Assembly (NCBI GenBank): GCA_037013495.1
Contig: CM072806.1
Span: 14,739,001-14,803,000 of the forward strand
Source: Hippophae tibetana
Lineage: Eukaryota > Streptophyta > Magnoliopsida > Rosales > Elaeagnaceae
DNA: 64,000 nt
Direction of reading: 5' to 3'
Shown here: in pieces, positions 22,887 to 34,113 of the stretch
Position numbering within the stretch: the first letter of the stretch is position 1
How the letters are laid out: each line of letters opens with the position of its first letter
Translations under genes and position numbers: made by a program
The notes under the pieces: generated by a model
Told to the model about the DNA's origin: nothing
What the model saw: only the letters and a program-made list of their open reading frames with translations
Database searches by the model: none

Positions 22887-24320
22887 TCACATGACGTTAA
22901 TAGAGTTATAGATTCCCCACCACTGATGAACAAACACACCCATGTTTCGAAGATCCTTAAAAAGGTCCATGCAGTCCACCAAGTCTGCATCTTCAACACG
23001 GACACGACCTGGGCAGTTCAGAAATAGTTCATCTACAAAACATATTGCACCAGTTTTGAACAAGTCTGAGAGGAATTTCAATTCGATGCTGCTTCCATTC
23101 ATCTTTAGAACCACAAAATCTGCAAATCCAACTGTTTCTTTAAACCAAGCAACGAAATCAAACTCTACATCTCCCAAGTATGGTTCTACATCTCCATCAA
23201 TGCTAAGGCTAACATTAGCCTTCATTCCAGCCAAGCCAGGATGATACACAAAGGTTATACCTGGCTTTTTAACATATGACAGTAAAACAGAAGTGTTATG
23301 ATCAACAAAATAAACATTGAAATCTTCTTTTTTAACAGGATAGATAGGAGGAAACCAATTTGTGGCATTTGAATTCAAGTGCTCCCCTGCCCCAATATCG
23401 ATATAGACCAACCGCTTTCGGGAAGAAAGATCCACCAGGTTGGGTAGATAAGTGAGCCTTTTTTCAAACATCAGTGGCTTCTCCTTTATAAGAGGCTCCA
23501 TCTGATCAATCAAAGGTTTGTTTCTGATCATAGATGAGCAATCATATGGAAGAGGGTGCTCTCCAAAGTAACTGGGTTTATCAATTTTTTTCTTAAAAAC
23601 AATCAAAGTGAGATTATTTAGATGATTAACATGCACAATACTAGAAGACTTCAGCACTGAAGAAATAGGGGTAGCAGACCGAATTAAGCTATTTGGACTA
23701 GTCTTCAAACCGTCACCACCCACAACCAGAGCACCAACACCGCCAGGGATAATAATGCGCTCGATCTCGAGAACAAAAAGTGCAGGAACATTAACCTTAT
23801 CGTAATCCTTAGAGAAGACAAAATCAAACGATTTATCCTCATAATCTATCTCATAAACAAACTGTTTGCGCTTGAGTGGGAAAATTCTGGTATCATCAAC
23901 AGCATGAGCATTGGGGAAACCCAAATTTCGTAGGGTCATGACAGTAAGAGCCGACCCCTTTCCTACACAGAGAGCTTTGGCACCATATTTCAACAAATGC
24001 TTGCCCATTAGCTCTTTCACCAAGCTAGCAGTGAATTTTATATCACCTGAACAATGCGATGGCTCAAAAGAAGCCCAAATGGGGTTTAGATACCGACTGT
24101 TAAACATGAACATCCCTTTGGTGAAGTTGGCCAATTTATCCAAATGCATGGCACAGTCTACAAGGTTCACCGAAGTGAACATTTTGCAATTAGGGCCGGA
24201 CAGAATTTGTACCAAAGGGACTATGGATAAAGCCGAGGCGATCAAGAAAAGGCGAAAAAGCACACGCCTGGCTGAAGGCCGACGAAAGATTTGAAATTTA
24301 ACAGCCTTCGAATCCATCAT
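22887..24320 (-). CDS. DUF7870 / methyltransferase-fold membrane-anchored protein
   Basis: An uninterrupted 477-residue ORF that I recognise as the plant family of Arabidopsis At5g03190 and At3g53400. The in-frame codons above 24320 begin with TTG, so the first real starts are the two ATGs at 24318-24320 and 24315-24317 (MMDSKAVK). A basic N-terminus and one hydrophobic segment (about residues 20-40, FRLFLIASALSIVPL) predict a type II signal anchor. A first Rossmann-like half has ALCVGKGSALTVMTLRNLGF and later EIERIIIPGGVGALVVGG. A second half (RLVYIDIGAGEHLN, then FNVYFVDHN) is the FkbM-like DUF7870 part, with WWGIY near the end. No biochemical role is proven for the family; a methyltransferase activity is inference. 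The leader carries an upstream ORF, and a LUL-type gene follows on the same strand beyond about 6.7 kb of repeats. Confidence 0.93.
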   Translation of the reverse strand: MMDSKAVKFQIFRRPSARRVLFRLFLIASALSIVPLVQILSGPNCKMFTSVNLVDCAMHLDKLANFTKGMFMFNSRYLNPIWASFEPSHCSGDIKFTASLVKELMGKHLLKYGAKALCVGKGSALTVMTLRNLGFPNAHAVDDTRIFPLKRKQFVYEIDYEDKSFDFVFSKDYDKVNVPALFVLEIERIIIPGGVGALVVGGDGLKTSPNSLIRSATPISSVLKSSSIVHVNHLNNLTLIVFKKKIDKPSYFGEHPLPYDCSSMIRNKPLIDQMEPLIKEKPLMFEKRLTYLPNLVDLSSRKRLVYIDIGAGEHLNSNATNWFPPIYPVKKEDFNVYFVDHNTSVLLSYVKKPGITFVYHPGLAGMKANVSLSIDGDVEPYLGDVEFDFVAWFKETVGFADFVVLKMNGSSIELKFLSDLFKTGAICFVDELFLNCPGRVRVEDADLVDCMDLFKDLRNMGVFVHQWWGIYNSINVM

Positions 24321-24477
24321 TTCTTTTAACAATTCAACTCTGTGATAGCGGATGAACTGAATGTCCGATCAGAGATTTGGAAACCGACGGAAAAAGTCTA
24401 CTTTTTTACTACTTCCTAGATTCTAAATCACAAATTTCCTTGAGAGAAAAAGCCAAAGCGAAAAGGAATATAGAAGA

Positions 24478-24615
24478 TTAACGAGTACAAAACCTGGAAG
24501 AAGTGTGATTACCACCCACCAGGAGAAACATTGAATTTTGAAACCCTAACCAGACCCCTCCCGGAAACCTAATCGACGACATCTCGAACCAGGTCCAATC
24601 CATCTTCCCGAGCAT
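24478..24615 (-). promoter_or_regulatory. upstream ORF in the leader of the DUF7870 gene (45 codons)
   Basis: On the minus strand an ATG at 24613-24615 opens 45 codons ending at a TAA at 24478-24480, about 157 bases before the main ATG. Further in-frame ATGs could give 41-, 34- or 17-residue products. The C-terminal end reads GGNHTSSRFCTR. The Arabidopsis relatives of the main gene are annotated with a conserved-peptide upstream ORF (CPuORF47 for At5g03190, from memory), so this position is where one expects such a peptide. A TTCCAG|GT near the end could be a splice site and change the last codons. Whether the peptide itself is conserved must be tested by alignment. Confidence 0.6.
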
Positions 24616-24619
24616 CGAA

Positions 24620-26519
24620 TTTGAGCTTTAGTTCATAGCTAAATTCTACATTACTTTCGTCAAAATAGCTTCGATTTGGGAGATAGGGTTTGAAAATATC
24701 TAGATCTGAAAGAAGGATCACAAATTAGGACTCAACTGAGATTTGTTTTGAGCTAATAAAATAGAGTAGCAGGGGAAGCATTAGATATTATGGTTCGAAG
24801 ATGAGATGAAATAGAGCAGTAGACTATTAGTAGTAATACACGGTTCATGACATTTGTTAGACTATGAATTATTAATTGATATTAATATATGTAGTGAATT
24901 ATTAATTGATAATTAACATATGTAATGATTTGATTTATTTCTATTTTTGACGGGAGGTGAGTGAAAACTGAGCGCCGACACTTTTTGTCAACGTGTCAGA
25001 TTGTAAGTAAGTATAATGATAATTACACTCACTCACTCACTTAATATTTTAATATTTTATGTTAGCATATCCTACATAATTTAATATAAGAATCTGTTTA
25101 TATGCGCCAATAAATTTAGGGAGTTTTTTTATTATATATTATATTTAATATAAATTTAAAAATTAATAAAAATATTTTATTTTTTTACATATTAACTAAA
25201 TTTAAAAAAAATGTAATAATTTTTATATTTTATATTAAATAAAATGTATAATCAATAAAAAAACGTGATAATAATTACAATCTAAATTTAATTAATAAGT
25301 CACACCTCTTTAGAGATAGAATCAAGATCTAAATCTTACAGAAGTGAGGCAAATTATATTAAATACAAATAATATATTTTAAATTATATTTACATGTAAA
25401 ATAAAATTTTATATTAAACATTTTGAAATAATTATTTTAACATATTCTAAAATTTGATTTATTATTAAAAAAAATAAGGTATATTTAATTTATGATTTTA
25501 AAAAAATAATAATTAAGTCTAATTTTTTTTTGTCTAATGCTTGAAAAAACTATATTTAAATTGTAATTCATGAATCAATTAGTTTTAAAAAATTAATAGT
25601 CAATATTTGTTTTAATAAGCAAAAAATAATGATAAAAACAACGAAGCATATTATTTTGTCTAATTTAAAATAAAAGAGAACAGCATACTATATTTTTGGT
25701 AGGAATATTGTTATATCATTCTGACAATAACCCTACTTAAAAATAAAAACCAAAGTTAATTTTATCAATAATTAATATTTAATCTTATTGAATCATGGTT
25801 TAATATTACATGAATTTAAAATAAAAATTTAATTATTTTAAACCTTTTTCTTATTTCTCTCTTTTATCGATTCAATTAGTACACCGTACATTGTTTTACA
25901 TTTTGCATTGAATTAAAGCATAAATATAAGATTAAAAAAAAAGAATGAAAGAGTTTGGTTTTCAAAGTATCATTTTGTTGCATAATGTTGTAGTATTTTA
26001 TATAGCTATCAAGGCAATAAAAATATTGAGATAAATATTGAATATTTTTATTAATTATTATAGTGAGATCAATTTATATCAATAATTTTTTTAATAATTT
26101 ATTCAATTAGTTTAAAAAAATGATAGTTTAGAACACTAATTTTAAAAAGTTACAATTTAATTCACATTATCAAATTTGAAGTTTTTTTAAAAATTAAATT
26201 AAATTTTTTTAATATGAATATTTACTGAAGTATTTTTTATTTTAAAAATAGAAAAAACAAAGAAAATATAAAATTGATAATTTAAATCTATGTTTTTACT
26301 TTTTCAAAATTAATAATCTAAATTGTTATTAAAAAATTATTAAACTAAAATAATTAATTTTAAAAAACTAATAGATCTATATAATCAGCATTACTACTAT
26401 TACTTAATGATAAGCATATAATATATATTACTCTAAATTATTAGTTGCTCCCGGACAAATATGATACGACCATTCTATCAAAATGAGATAGAGATAGGAA
26501 TGATAAGGGGAGATAAAAA
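24620..26519. other. promoter side of the DUF7870 gene, then AT-rich DNA
   Basis: The first few hundred bases should hold the promoter and leader of the DUF7870 gene. Beyond about 24850 the DNA is very AT-rich with many homopolymer runs; I see no gene or clear element. Confidence 0.6.
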
Positions 26520-27689
26520 ATATATAAGCTTTTACTCTCACCGTAATATTGTTTTCTAATAATTAGTTTTAACTAACATATGAAATTGATTCTAAGTCAT
26601 TAATAACTTCTAAGAAAATGGAAAATAATTTTTATTTCTATGTGTTAATTAGTGAGTTAATTTAAATAAATATCGCATATTTAACACATCATTTAATACA
26701 AATAATAATTAATGTCTATAAAACTATTAGGATATTTCTCTAAAAATGTGTGTTTTGTAAATAGAAAAACTTAATTATTTATGATTTATATTTAAATCAT
26801 TATTATTTTGATTATAATTTTTAGTTAGTGATTTTTAAAGGAGAAAATTAAAACCACATATAAACTGTTGGATAAAACTTTGTGATTCCTGTTTTCTTTC
26901 AAAACCTCTAGAATTAAGAAATTTTCTGGTTTTCTAATAATTTATTTTATGACATTTATCCAAATGAAAGTCAATATTAGAATATGTTTTTAGTGAAAAT
27001 TAAAAAAAAATATTGAAAATTTAAATAAAAAAAAGTATACTTTTAAAAATTTATAAATCATTTCATATTTTATAATTGATTTCTTAAAAATTTGATATTA
27101 ACTTAAGACTTGCTTGATAATATTTTGATTTTATATTTTTGATTTTTTTTAAATTATTTCTAAATCAAGTATATTTGTTAATTATTTTTTATTCAAAATT
27201 TTCACTTATTGAAGAAATCATGTTCAAAAAATAGGGTGATTCTTTGAAAATAAGATTTTTGAATTACATTTTTTATTTTTTTATTTTTTTTAGTTTCATC
27301 AAACAATTTTTTAGAGAGTAAATTAAGTATTAAGGCTTTTATATTTATAAATATTTAAAAAAATGATTAAAAACATAAAATTTATAAATAATAACAATTA
27401 TTTTCTTTTATGTTAAGTATTATCAAATAAATTATAAATGATTTTTGATTTTTTTTAAAAAATCACTAAATAAAAATTATCATCAAATATATTAGTGATT
27501 AATTTTATAAAAAAATTATAAATTATAAAATTAATTATTTAATTAAAAATTAAAATTATGATCAAATAAAATTTTAATTAATTTAATAATGATCATTCAA
27601 TTTTTTATTTTCATATAATTGATTATTTTTAACTATTTGACCTCAATTGTGTTTTTTAATCCATTTTCCAATTTAAGCTCAACCATAAT

Positions 27690-28082
27690 TACGGACGGGC
27701 AAACAGATACAAACGAGAATGATTTTTTATATAATTATTTTCAAATCAAATTATAAAAACTGTACATGAAACTGCTCGAAAATCATTACGGTTCGAGACG
27801 GTTATTAAAAAATGTTTGAAAAAAAACATTTTTTTAATTTTTTTTAATAAATTTTAATTATTAATTAATATATAATTTAATTTAATAAATATATAAATAA
27901 ATTAAATAAATATAATTAATTTTGAGTATCAACGAGTACGATTAACAGTATAACTGTACCTATTGTTTCATGTTCGGTTTTTATCCAAAACCGTATTATT
28001 TTCTAAAATTTATCGAACAAAAACCAAACAAACGATGTAGATAACCGTAGATAACCGAACTCGTAGTTTTTTTTTCATTTCT
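27690..28082. mobile_element. 393-bp insertion in R2 copy 2, flanked by a 9-bp repeat
   Basis: The 9 bases AACCATAAT occur at 27681-27689 and again at 28083-28091; the other R2 copy has a single site there. The insert begins TACGGACGGGC and holds phrases such as ggtttttatccaaaaccg and gataaccgaactcg, seen in many small plant repeats. A 9-bp duplication fits Mutator-like elements (8 bp would fit hAT), but I see no clear terminal inverted repeat. Confidence 0.65.
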
Positions 28083-28156
28083 AACCATAATAGTAACCAA
28101 TTATTATAAGTGAAAATCTATTAGATATCCCTTCTAAATAAAAATCCACTTATGGG

Positions 28157-28464
28157 TAATTAAACATAAGTTAAAGTTTCAAATTTTAATTAAATTTATA
28201 TATATAAAGTTTTAAACTTCTAAATTCTACAATTTAGTCTTAAAACTTATAAAATTTTATACATACATCCTAACTTCCCTACTAAAATAAATATTTGTGA
28301 ATCAAAAATTTAGAATATATATGTGCAGCTTTAAAATTTTAAAGATTAAATTGTATAATTTTAAAATTTAGAGACTTATGTATGAAATTTTAAAAATTTA
28401 GAAACTAAATCGTATGATTTAAAAGTTTAGAAACATATGTGTAAATTTTGTTAAATTTTATCCT
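28157..28464. mobile_element. foldback MITE-like element, copy A (inside R2 copy 2)
   Basis: Left and right halves are inverted copies: left aaattctacaatttagtc and ttttatacata are mirrored on the right by gactt and tatgtatgaaatttta. The paralogous R2 site has a simple ggatatttaaatatattt where this copy is split, so it is an insertion, probably with a TTAAA-type duplication. A relative lies at about 29600-29950. Confidence 0.6.
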
Positions 28465-28540
28465 TAAATATATTTCTATGTGCATTTTAAGACAAACATA
28501 TTAATGCATTCCTATGTAGGAATCGCTATATTCTTTTTTT

Positions 28541-29273
28541 ATAACAAAGAAAAAAAATATCATTAAAAGAACAAACAAAGTTTACAAAGAACAATCTTAA
28601 TCCATTTATCCGAATACAATCATAAGTTAAAATATAATCCAAACCTAGCAACTAGTAGGACATTATGAAATTATGTAAGAGGAAATTTTAGGACCATCTA
28701 AGCATGCTCTATATTGTTCATCACTTTAACGTTTGGATATGTTAATCGAAACATTATTAGAGACTCTTAATAATGAAAAAATGCACAATCGCTTGAAAAT
28801 ATTTACACTCGACGTAACCATAAAATGAAAAACATCTAATGACAACAAAAATTACCCACAAGCACCTACAAAAACACAAAACTATATGTAGATATTGTAG
28901 GACAAAATACACACATAGAAAGTGTGAAATTTCAAAATTTTGAAAATCAAATCATACGTTTAAAAAGTTTGAGAATATAATGTGAAAAATCATAAGAACC
29001 ATCGATATTCTAATCTCAAAAGATTAACCTAATGAGTGAAAATACCTATAATCTTTATAAAACTATTATAGTGTTATCTTTAATCAATGTAGAATATTAA
29101 CTCCTCTCAAACATCTTCTCTTCCTTTAAAGCTCGTGCAAACTGTTATCGACTTATTATGAATAAATTAAATTTCAAAAATAGCATTTTTTTGTAATATA
29201 TGATATAATTCAACATACAAATATATAAGTAAAAGGAAGCATGAGTTATATATTTTCTATAGGTTTGATTTTG
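28541..29273. other. intergenic, repeat fragments only
   Basis: An A-rich start (near 28545-28600) is followed by degenerate sequence resembling the 3' end of an old retroelement. The first copy of a three-copy block lies at about 29005-29105. No gene is visible. Confidence 0.5.
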
Positions 29274-29431
29274 AAGTGGAGAGAGAAAAGAAGGAAAATA
29301 AAGCGAACGTAGAGAGAAAAGAAGGAAAATAAAGGTAAAGGAGAGAAAAGAAAGAAAAGATAAAGAAAGAGATGGAAGGAGGAGAGAGATAGAGAGAGGA
29401 GAGAAGAGAAAAATATTAAAAGATGAAAAAA
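29274..29431. repeat. polypurine low-complexity tract, about 150 bases
   Basis: Almost only A and G on the plus strand, with a local duplication of gagagaaaagaaggaaaata (near 29278 and 29312) and later gaga runs. The ORF read through it on the minus strand is a low-complexity artefact. Confidence 0.85.
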
Positions 29432-29599
29432 TACCCTTGCCAAAATCGTCAATTTTAATTTTGCATTAAATTTGTATCTTTCTTTAATTATGGGTATCAT
29501 CAAGTTACCAATCAATAATAAAGGTGAAAAATGATATCAAAAATTAAATTATAGTATTACAAAACTTAAATAAAGGCTTATTTATTTAACATTAGTACT

Positions 29600-29950
29600 A
29601 AAGTTTGAACAAATTTACACATACATCTCTAAATTTTAAAAAAATATGATTTAGTTTTTAAATCTTAAAACTTCATGCATAGGTATTAAACTTTTTAATC
29701 TTATGGTTTAAATCATAAATTTTTAAAATTTTATACATAAGTCTTCAAATTTTTAAATCATACAATTTAGTCTCCAATTTTTTTTTTAAAATTCACACCG
29801 TTTCTAATTTGACTATTAAAATATATATTTGTGATTCAAAATTTTAGAACATATATGTACAGTTTTAAAAATTCAAAAACTAATTGTATGATATAAAAGT
29901 TTAAAAACTTGTGTGAAATTTTAAAAATTTGAAGATCAAATTTTCTAATC
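29600..29950. mobile_element. foldback MITE-like element, copy B
   Basis: It aligns with 28157-28464. Both have attttatacata, aatttagtct, then a central atatttgtgattcaaaattt stretch, then atatgtacagttttaaa, and mirrored ends. About one base in six differs between the two copies. Confidence 0.55.
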
Positions 29951-30305
29951 CTAAAAGGTTAACACAAGGGATAGAGATATAAATAATTTTTATAAACTTT
30001 ACTATAATATTGTCTTTAATCAATATGAGATATTAACTTCATCATTACCTTAAAGTGTAGGTCTTTATCTCTTAGAAAGATTATGACTTTATGTTTTTAA
30101 CTTATTTTATTAAATTATATTTTATTTTACTCAATTGTCTTTTTCTTCTCATACAACACTTATTTTTTTTAGATTTTTACCCAACATAAAAATTTATAAA
30201 AATTATATATCTTTCAATCCTAAACGATTAATTTAATAAATAGAAACATCCATAATTCTACCATTATATTATTTTTAACCAATATAAAACATTAATTACT
30301 AACTT

Positions 30306-31073
30306 ACATTGATCTAACAAAAATAAAAAGATGAATGAAATAATTTAACCATATTAATTTTTTAAACATACTGCACATTTATAACGCGAGACTTACAATT
30401 TTTCGGGAAAAAGTACCAACCGGAACTCTTTTTGCTGTAATCGATGACATTATGACATTTCGACAATATACGATATTAATATTATAAAGACATTACATGT
30501 TACTTCACTAATGGATACATGATATTCCCAATGATATATATATAATCTCCATTTTTAGAGTAGAGTTTCATATAACTGCTATATGATCATTATTTAATTT
30601 GTTTTAAAGTTCTCATAATATTAATGATTTTAATACAATAATGGTGCAGGCATTAATCTTTTTTAATCCTTGCATTGCCCAGACTTCATAGTACTACATT
30701 GAAAAATACTTAGCGTTGCTGTGCAGGTAGCTGAAAATACTAATTACATTGATCATTCTTGCAACAAAGATGGGATAGAACAAAATAAGAGGGATAGGGA
30801 GAGAGAAGGAAAAAAAAACTGGAGGATGGAGACCAAGCTAAAATAAACTCAGACGATAAAAATAATTTCAAAAGACTTGCTCCTAAAAATGGGGGATGTG
30901 CATATGATCAGGCAAGGCGGCACTGGCTTATACAATAATTACGGGCAAAGCGGCATGCTATCCATGTCAATTGGCACACACAGAATTTCCTTTTTTAACT
31001 TATTACAAATACCAGCATATGGGGAAGAAAAGAACTTGAAAAGGAAAAGCCAATGGCATGGCATGGCTGCACC
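30306..31073. other. 3' flank of the LUL-type gene
   Basis: The part next to 31074 should be the 3' untranslated region of the minus-strand RING gene. It includes a more complex, less AT-rich stretch from about 30700 to 31073. Farther left is AT-rich DNA without features. No separate gene is supported; short plus-strand ORFs here are shadows. Confidence 0.5.
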
Positions 31074-34000
31074 TTATTCCTTGAGCTCGTTGCTGACCTT
31101 TATCTCCAGAAGTCTCTCAACTGGTTGCCGGCAAATAGGACACCGGTTTGTCTGAAATCGCAAAACCTTTGCACATCCGCTGCACATGCACTGCAACGAG
31201 AAAAAGAAACCAGAGTTGGAAAATATCAAAAACTAAACTCTAAACATTTTTATGCTGGAAGACTAGAGTGAAGAATAATAAGATTTATTAAAGTAGGGAA
31301 GGAAGTGAAGCAAGTTATACATGCCACAACCTGCCGATCGTTCTAAATTCGTTCATACGTGACTAACAAATCATAATAACAATCTATGCGATAAACTAGA
31401 TGTTTGAATTTCCAATTGGAAAAATTGCCTAATATGACCACTTTCAAGAAGTGCTTTCATTTTCGACCCCTCGCTATTTTGTTGAATATGTGTTCAGTTT
31501 TACTATATACTGATTACTACTTTGTTGAATATGTGTTCAATTTTAGTATAAATTTACTACTTTATTGAATGTGTTAAGTTTTTAGTATAAATTGATTAGG
31601 GGTAAAAAAAATAGTGTACGATGGGATCAAAAGAGAAAACCACCATTTTCTTGAGTTCGGTACCTTAGTAGTATTGCGATTTTACTTTTGATACCCAGAT
31701 TTTTTAGGTAATATCTTAGTGGTATTCCCATTTGAAAAAAAAAATACTAATTTGGTATAATTTATTATTTAATTAGAAATTTTTCACATGTCCAGAAATA
31801 AATGTGGGATATTTAAAAAACATTTTTGGATAATTAATTAATTGAATATCTTAAAAGATTCTCTGAATATCGTTTAATTAATTTATTATCCGAAAATGTT
31901 TTCTGATTATTACATATATATTATTGTATATGTAAAAAATCTCTAATTAAATGATAAATTGTACTAAATTGGTATCTTTTTAAAATGAAAATACTATTAA
32001 GATAACACCTTAAAAATTTGAGTAAAAAAGAATATTAAAATAAAATCTTAATACTATTAAGGTAACGAACCTCTTTTTCCTATTCCTTTCCCTCTATTGT
32101 CTATTCAGCATTTTAGCAGTCCAAGGCAGCTAATTTTTTATTCATGTAGTCAAGCATGAAAAACTGGGGGGAGGAGGGAGGTGACAACAACAAAAAAAAA
32201 CTAACACCACCAAGGTTTGAATAATAACCATTGGATTTGCAAGAAGGAATAGCTTCCACTGAGGTAGAGCTCACGGGCTCTAGATACAGTTCATATTAAT
32301 CCTACGGGTTAGGGTTGACATGTATAAGTTTGTAGTGTCAGAATGATATCAATTTCATGATAACAGAAATCCAAAAAATCTGGATGATAGGTTGATGGTT
32401 GATATATGTTTTGGCTGGAATAGCATGAGACATTAGCTATTGCCGTTTCAGCAACGACATTTATGCCCCATCTCTTTTTTCACCCATGAAAAAAAGGGGA
32501 AAAAAAACGGGACTCCACCTCCAAGCATTGAATAATTAGGACTCAAATAGGAAAACAAGTAAACGTGTGATTACCATGTGCCGACAGGGAAGAACAGTTG
32601 TGTCCCGTGGCTCTGACAAGCAAATAACACACTCTTTTCCAGGATCATTACAATCCACATCATTGTCAACTGAATTTCCAATTCCATATATCTCCTGCAA
32701 CTCATACCTCATCCCATTTACCCGAAGGATCTGCTTTACAACCCTCACATGAAATTCACCTTTCTCGTTCTCAAAAACTGCCTGAGTTATCTGCGAATTC
32801 ACCGTTCTAGCTTCTTGGTCCTCTTCTGACTTGTTTTGGATAGCCGAGGATGCCTCAGCCTTAACTGCTAAAGGATAAACATCCATGTTACTCACTTTCA
32901 GTAATTCAGCCTCCCCAAACAAAGAGAAATCTATCCCAGTCCCTGCAGGCTGTCTGAACTTCTGACCTAAACCTTGTTGGAAATGAACGGTAACAGGTGC
33001 ATGGATATTTTCTTTGGTTGGTGTGAGGCTACAATCTTCACCTTCTTTTGCAAAGAAAATAATAGTGATACTGTATCAAAGAACAAAATCATGGACAAAA
33101 CATTAGTACATGGAAATTGGTCGTAGCTCAAAGAAAGAAAGGGCGGGGGCGGGACAAGTTCATTCTTCGTGTTTAAACCAATTCGAGAACTTGAGTAAAG
33201 TTACATTCACATATGATACGAACTCTCTTGTAGCCATATCAACAATCATGGATCTACCAATTTCACCACTAAGCCTACACATCTTTCCTCCTAAAACATC
33301 TCTATGTGTACACGAGGATTCCAGTAATTTAAAGTTAGAAAGTAAAACTACTGGACTAAATTGACCCATATAGGATTGCATAAAAATTAATAGCAATGAA
33401 ACAGAAATGGAATAAATCTCTTATCAACTTACAAGATTAAAACACGGAATGCCAAATTTAATAAATTTTACTCTAACTTGAGATGGAATTCTCATGACTA
33501 CAACAATCAAACAAATCCTCTAAGCCAAACATCACATGCAGATTTAGTACAGAGCAATTATGAATGTTTAAAGAACCCAATAAAAAGAAACAAAAACTAA
33601 AATTCCAGTAACAATTTTAAGCAAAGCATTTTACCTTCCAGAGACCGTAGCATCAAAGGTGAAAACTACAAGGAATCTCCCAGGATTTTCCTCATCAGGC
33701 TCAATCCTCAAAGTCTCCTTCTTCAAGTTAACATCATTCCTTATAGTAACAGCCTTCTGGTGTTCCACATAAGGTGTCGGATTCATGACCGATCCACAAG
33801 GGTACCTCCCACCCACCCAATTCTCATGGGCCGGCTCTATATGATGATGGCCTGGACCACGGTGGTGGTTATCATATGGTGCAGGCAACGGAAGTGGAAT
33901 CGACCCTGGTGGCGGCTGATAGTACCCCGGGTACGGATAGTACTGCGAGTTATTTGGGTTCGGGTACTGAGCCCGGTATGGTGTTGCGGCAGCGAACACG

Positions 34001-34113
34001 TATCTGTTGGCAGAAATTTCTGGCTGAGGAGGCGCCGGTGGAGGTGGGGGTGGGTGACTTCGACGGCTTCCATGTCTACGGCGACGAGTTAAAACACTAC
34101 CAATATTACCCAT
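31074..34113 (-). CDS. LOG2/LUL-type RING E3 ubiquitin ligase, 363 residues, three exons
   Basis: Exons on the minus strand are 34113-33635, 33070-32575 and 31190-31074. All junctions are GT-AG and the frame closes at 363 residues. The start MGNIGS is an N-myristoylation signal. A proline-rich region follows (about residues 22-95), then the DAR2 domain typical of this family (about 115-290), ending [21 protein letters not shown]-terminal C3HC4 RING has C307, C310, C322, H324, C328, C331, C342 and C345 (CVIC, LPCRHM, then RCPICR). Family members are plasma-membrane E3 ligases; Arabidopsis LOG2 acts with GDU1 in amino-acid export and ABA responses. Neighbouring the DUF7870 gene suggests the LUL1/LUL2 branch. 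The gene looks functional. Confidence 0.95.
31470..31606. repeat. small tandem trimer in intron 2
   Basis: Three neighbouring copies of a 40-47-bp unit start with tttgttgaatatgtgttcag, tttgttgaatatgtgttcaa and tttattgaatgtgttaag. Each is followed by ttttagtataaa-like sequence. Confidence 0.8.
31653..32073. mobile_element. foldback (MITE-like) element in intron 2, about 420 bp
   Basis: Two arms of about 200 bases are inverted copies. The left arm gttcggtaccttagtagtat is mirrored by atactattaaggtaacgaac at the right end; tttaattagaaatttttcaca by aaaatctctaattaaatg; and aacatttttggataatta by ttatccgaaaatgttt. The turn lies at about 31845-31870. Arms are diverged by roughly one base in six. No coding capacity. 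Confidence 0.82.
33071..33634 (-). other. intron 1 of the LUL-type gene (564 bp)
   Basis: The donor GTAAAA follows GTCTCTGGAAG (exon end at plus 33635) and the acceptor GATACAG precedes TATCACTATTATT (exon start at plus 33070). The joined codons read [15 protein letters not shown], as in the family. Confidence 0.92.

Larger units (their letters stand above)
26520..28540. repeat. dispersed repeat R2, copy 2 (with nested insertions)
   Basis: Collinear with 4700-5531 plus 17912-18000. It starts at about taagcttttactctc, passes the run from gtgttaattagtgagttaattt to ccaaatgaaagtcaat, then aaataaaaatccacttatgg (28137), and ends with the stretch after aaatatatttctatg (28467-28535). Copy 2 lacks the Tat-type element but has its own insertions: about 27110-27640, 27690-28082 and about 28157-28464. 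Confidence 0.72.
29005..30305. repeat. three copies of a short dispersed block
   Basis: A block of about 100 bases occurs at about 29005-29105, 29945-30050 and 30210-30305. It is marked by an aatcctaaaaggttaac-like start, then ataatctttataaa or similar, then tctttaatcaatatgaga and tattaac. Similar wording is common next to LTR ends in plant DNA, but I cannot assign it to a family. Confidence 0.55.
31191..32574 (-). other. intron 2 of the LUL-type gene (1384 bp)
   Basis: The donor GTAATC directly follows the ATG codon of LPCRHM (plus 32575-32577) and the acceptor TTGCAG precedes TGCATGTGC (plus 31190). The intron splits the RING finger between H324 and C328. It holds a foldback element and a small tandem repeat, listed separately. 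Confidence 0.9.

Noticed and set aside
23911..24294. 127-residue plus-strand ORF opposite the DUF7870 gene
   Set aside because: Antisense shadow of a strongly supported gene; no family match.
29246..29515. 89-residue minus-strand ORF rich in Ser, Leu and Phe
   Set aside because: It is the complement of the polypurine tract and has no information of its own.
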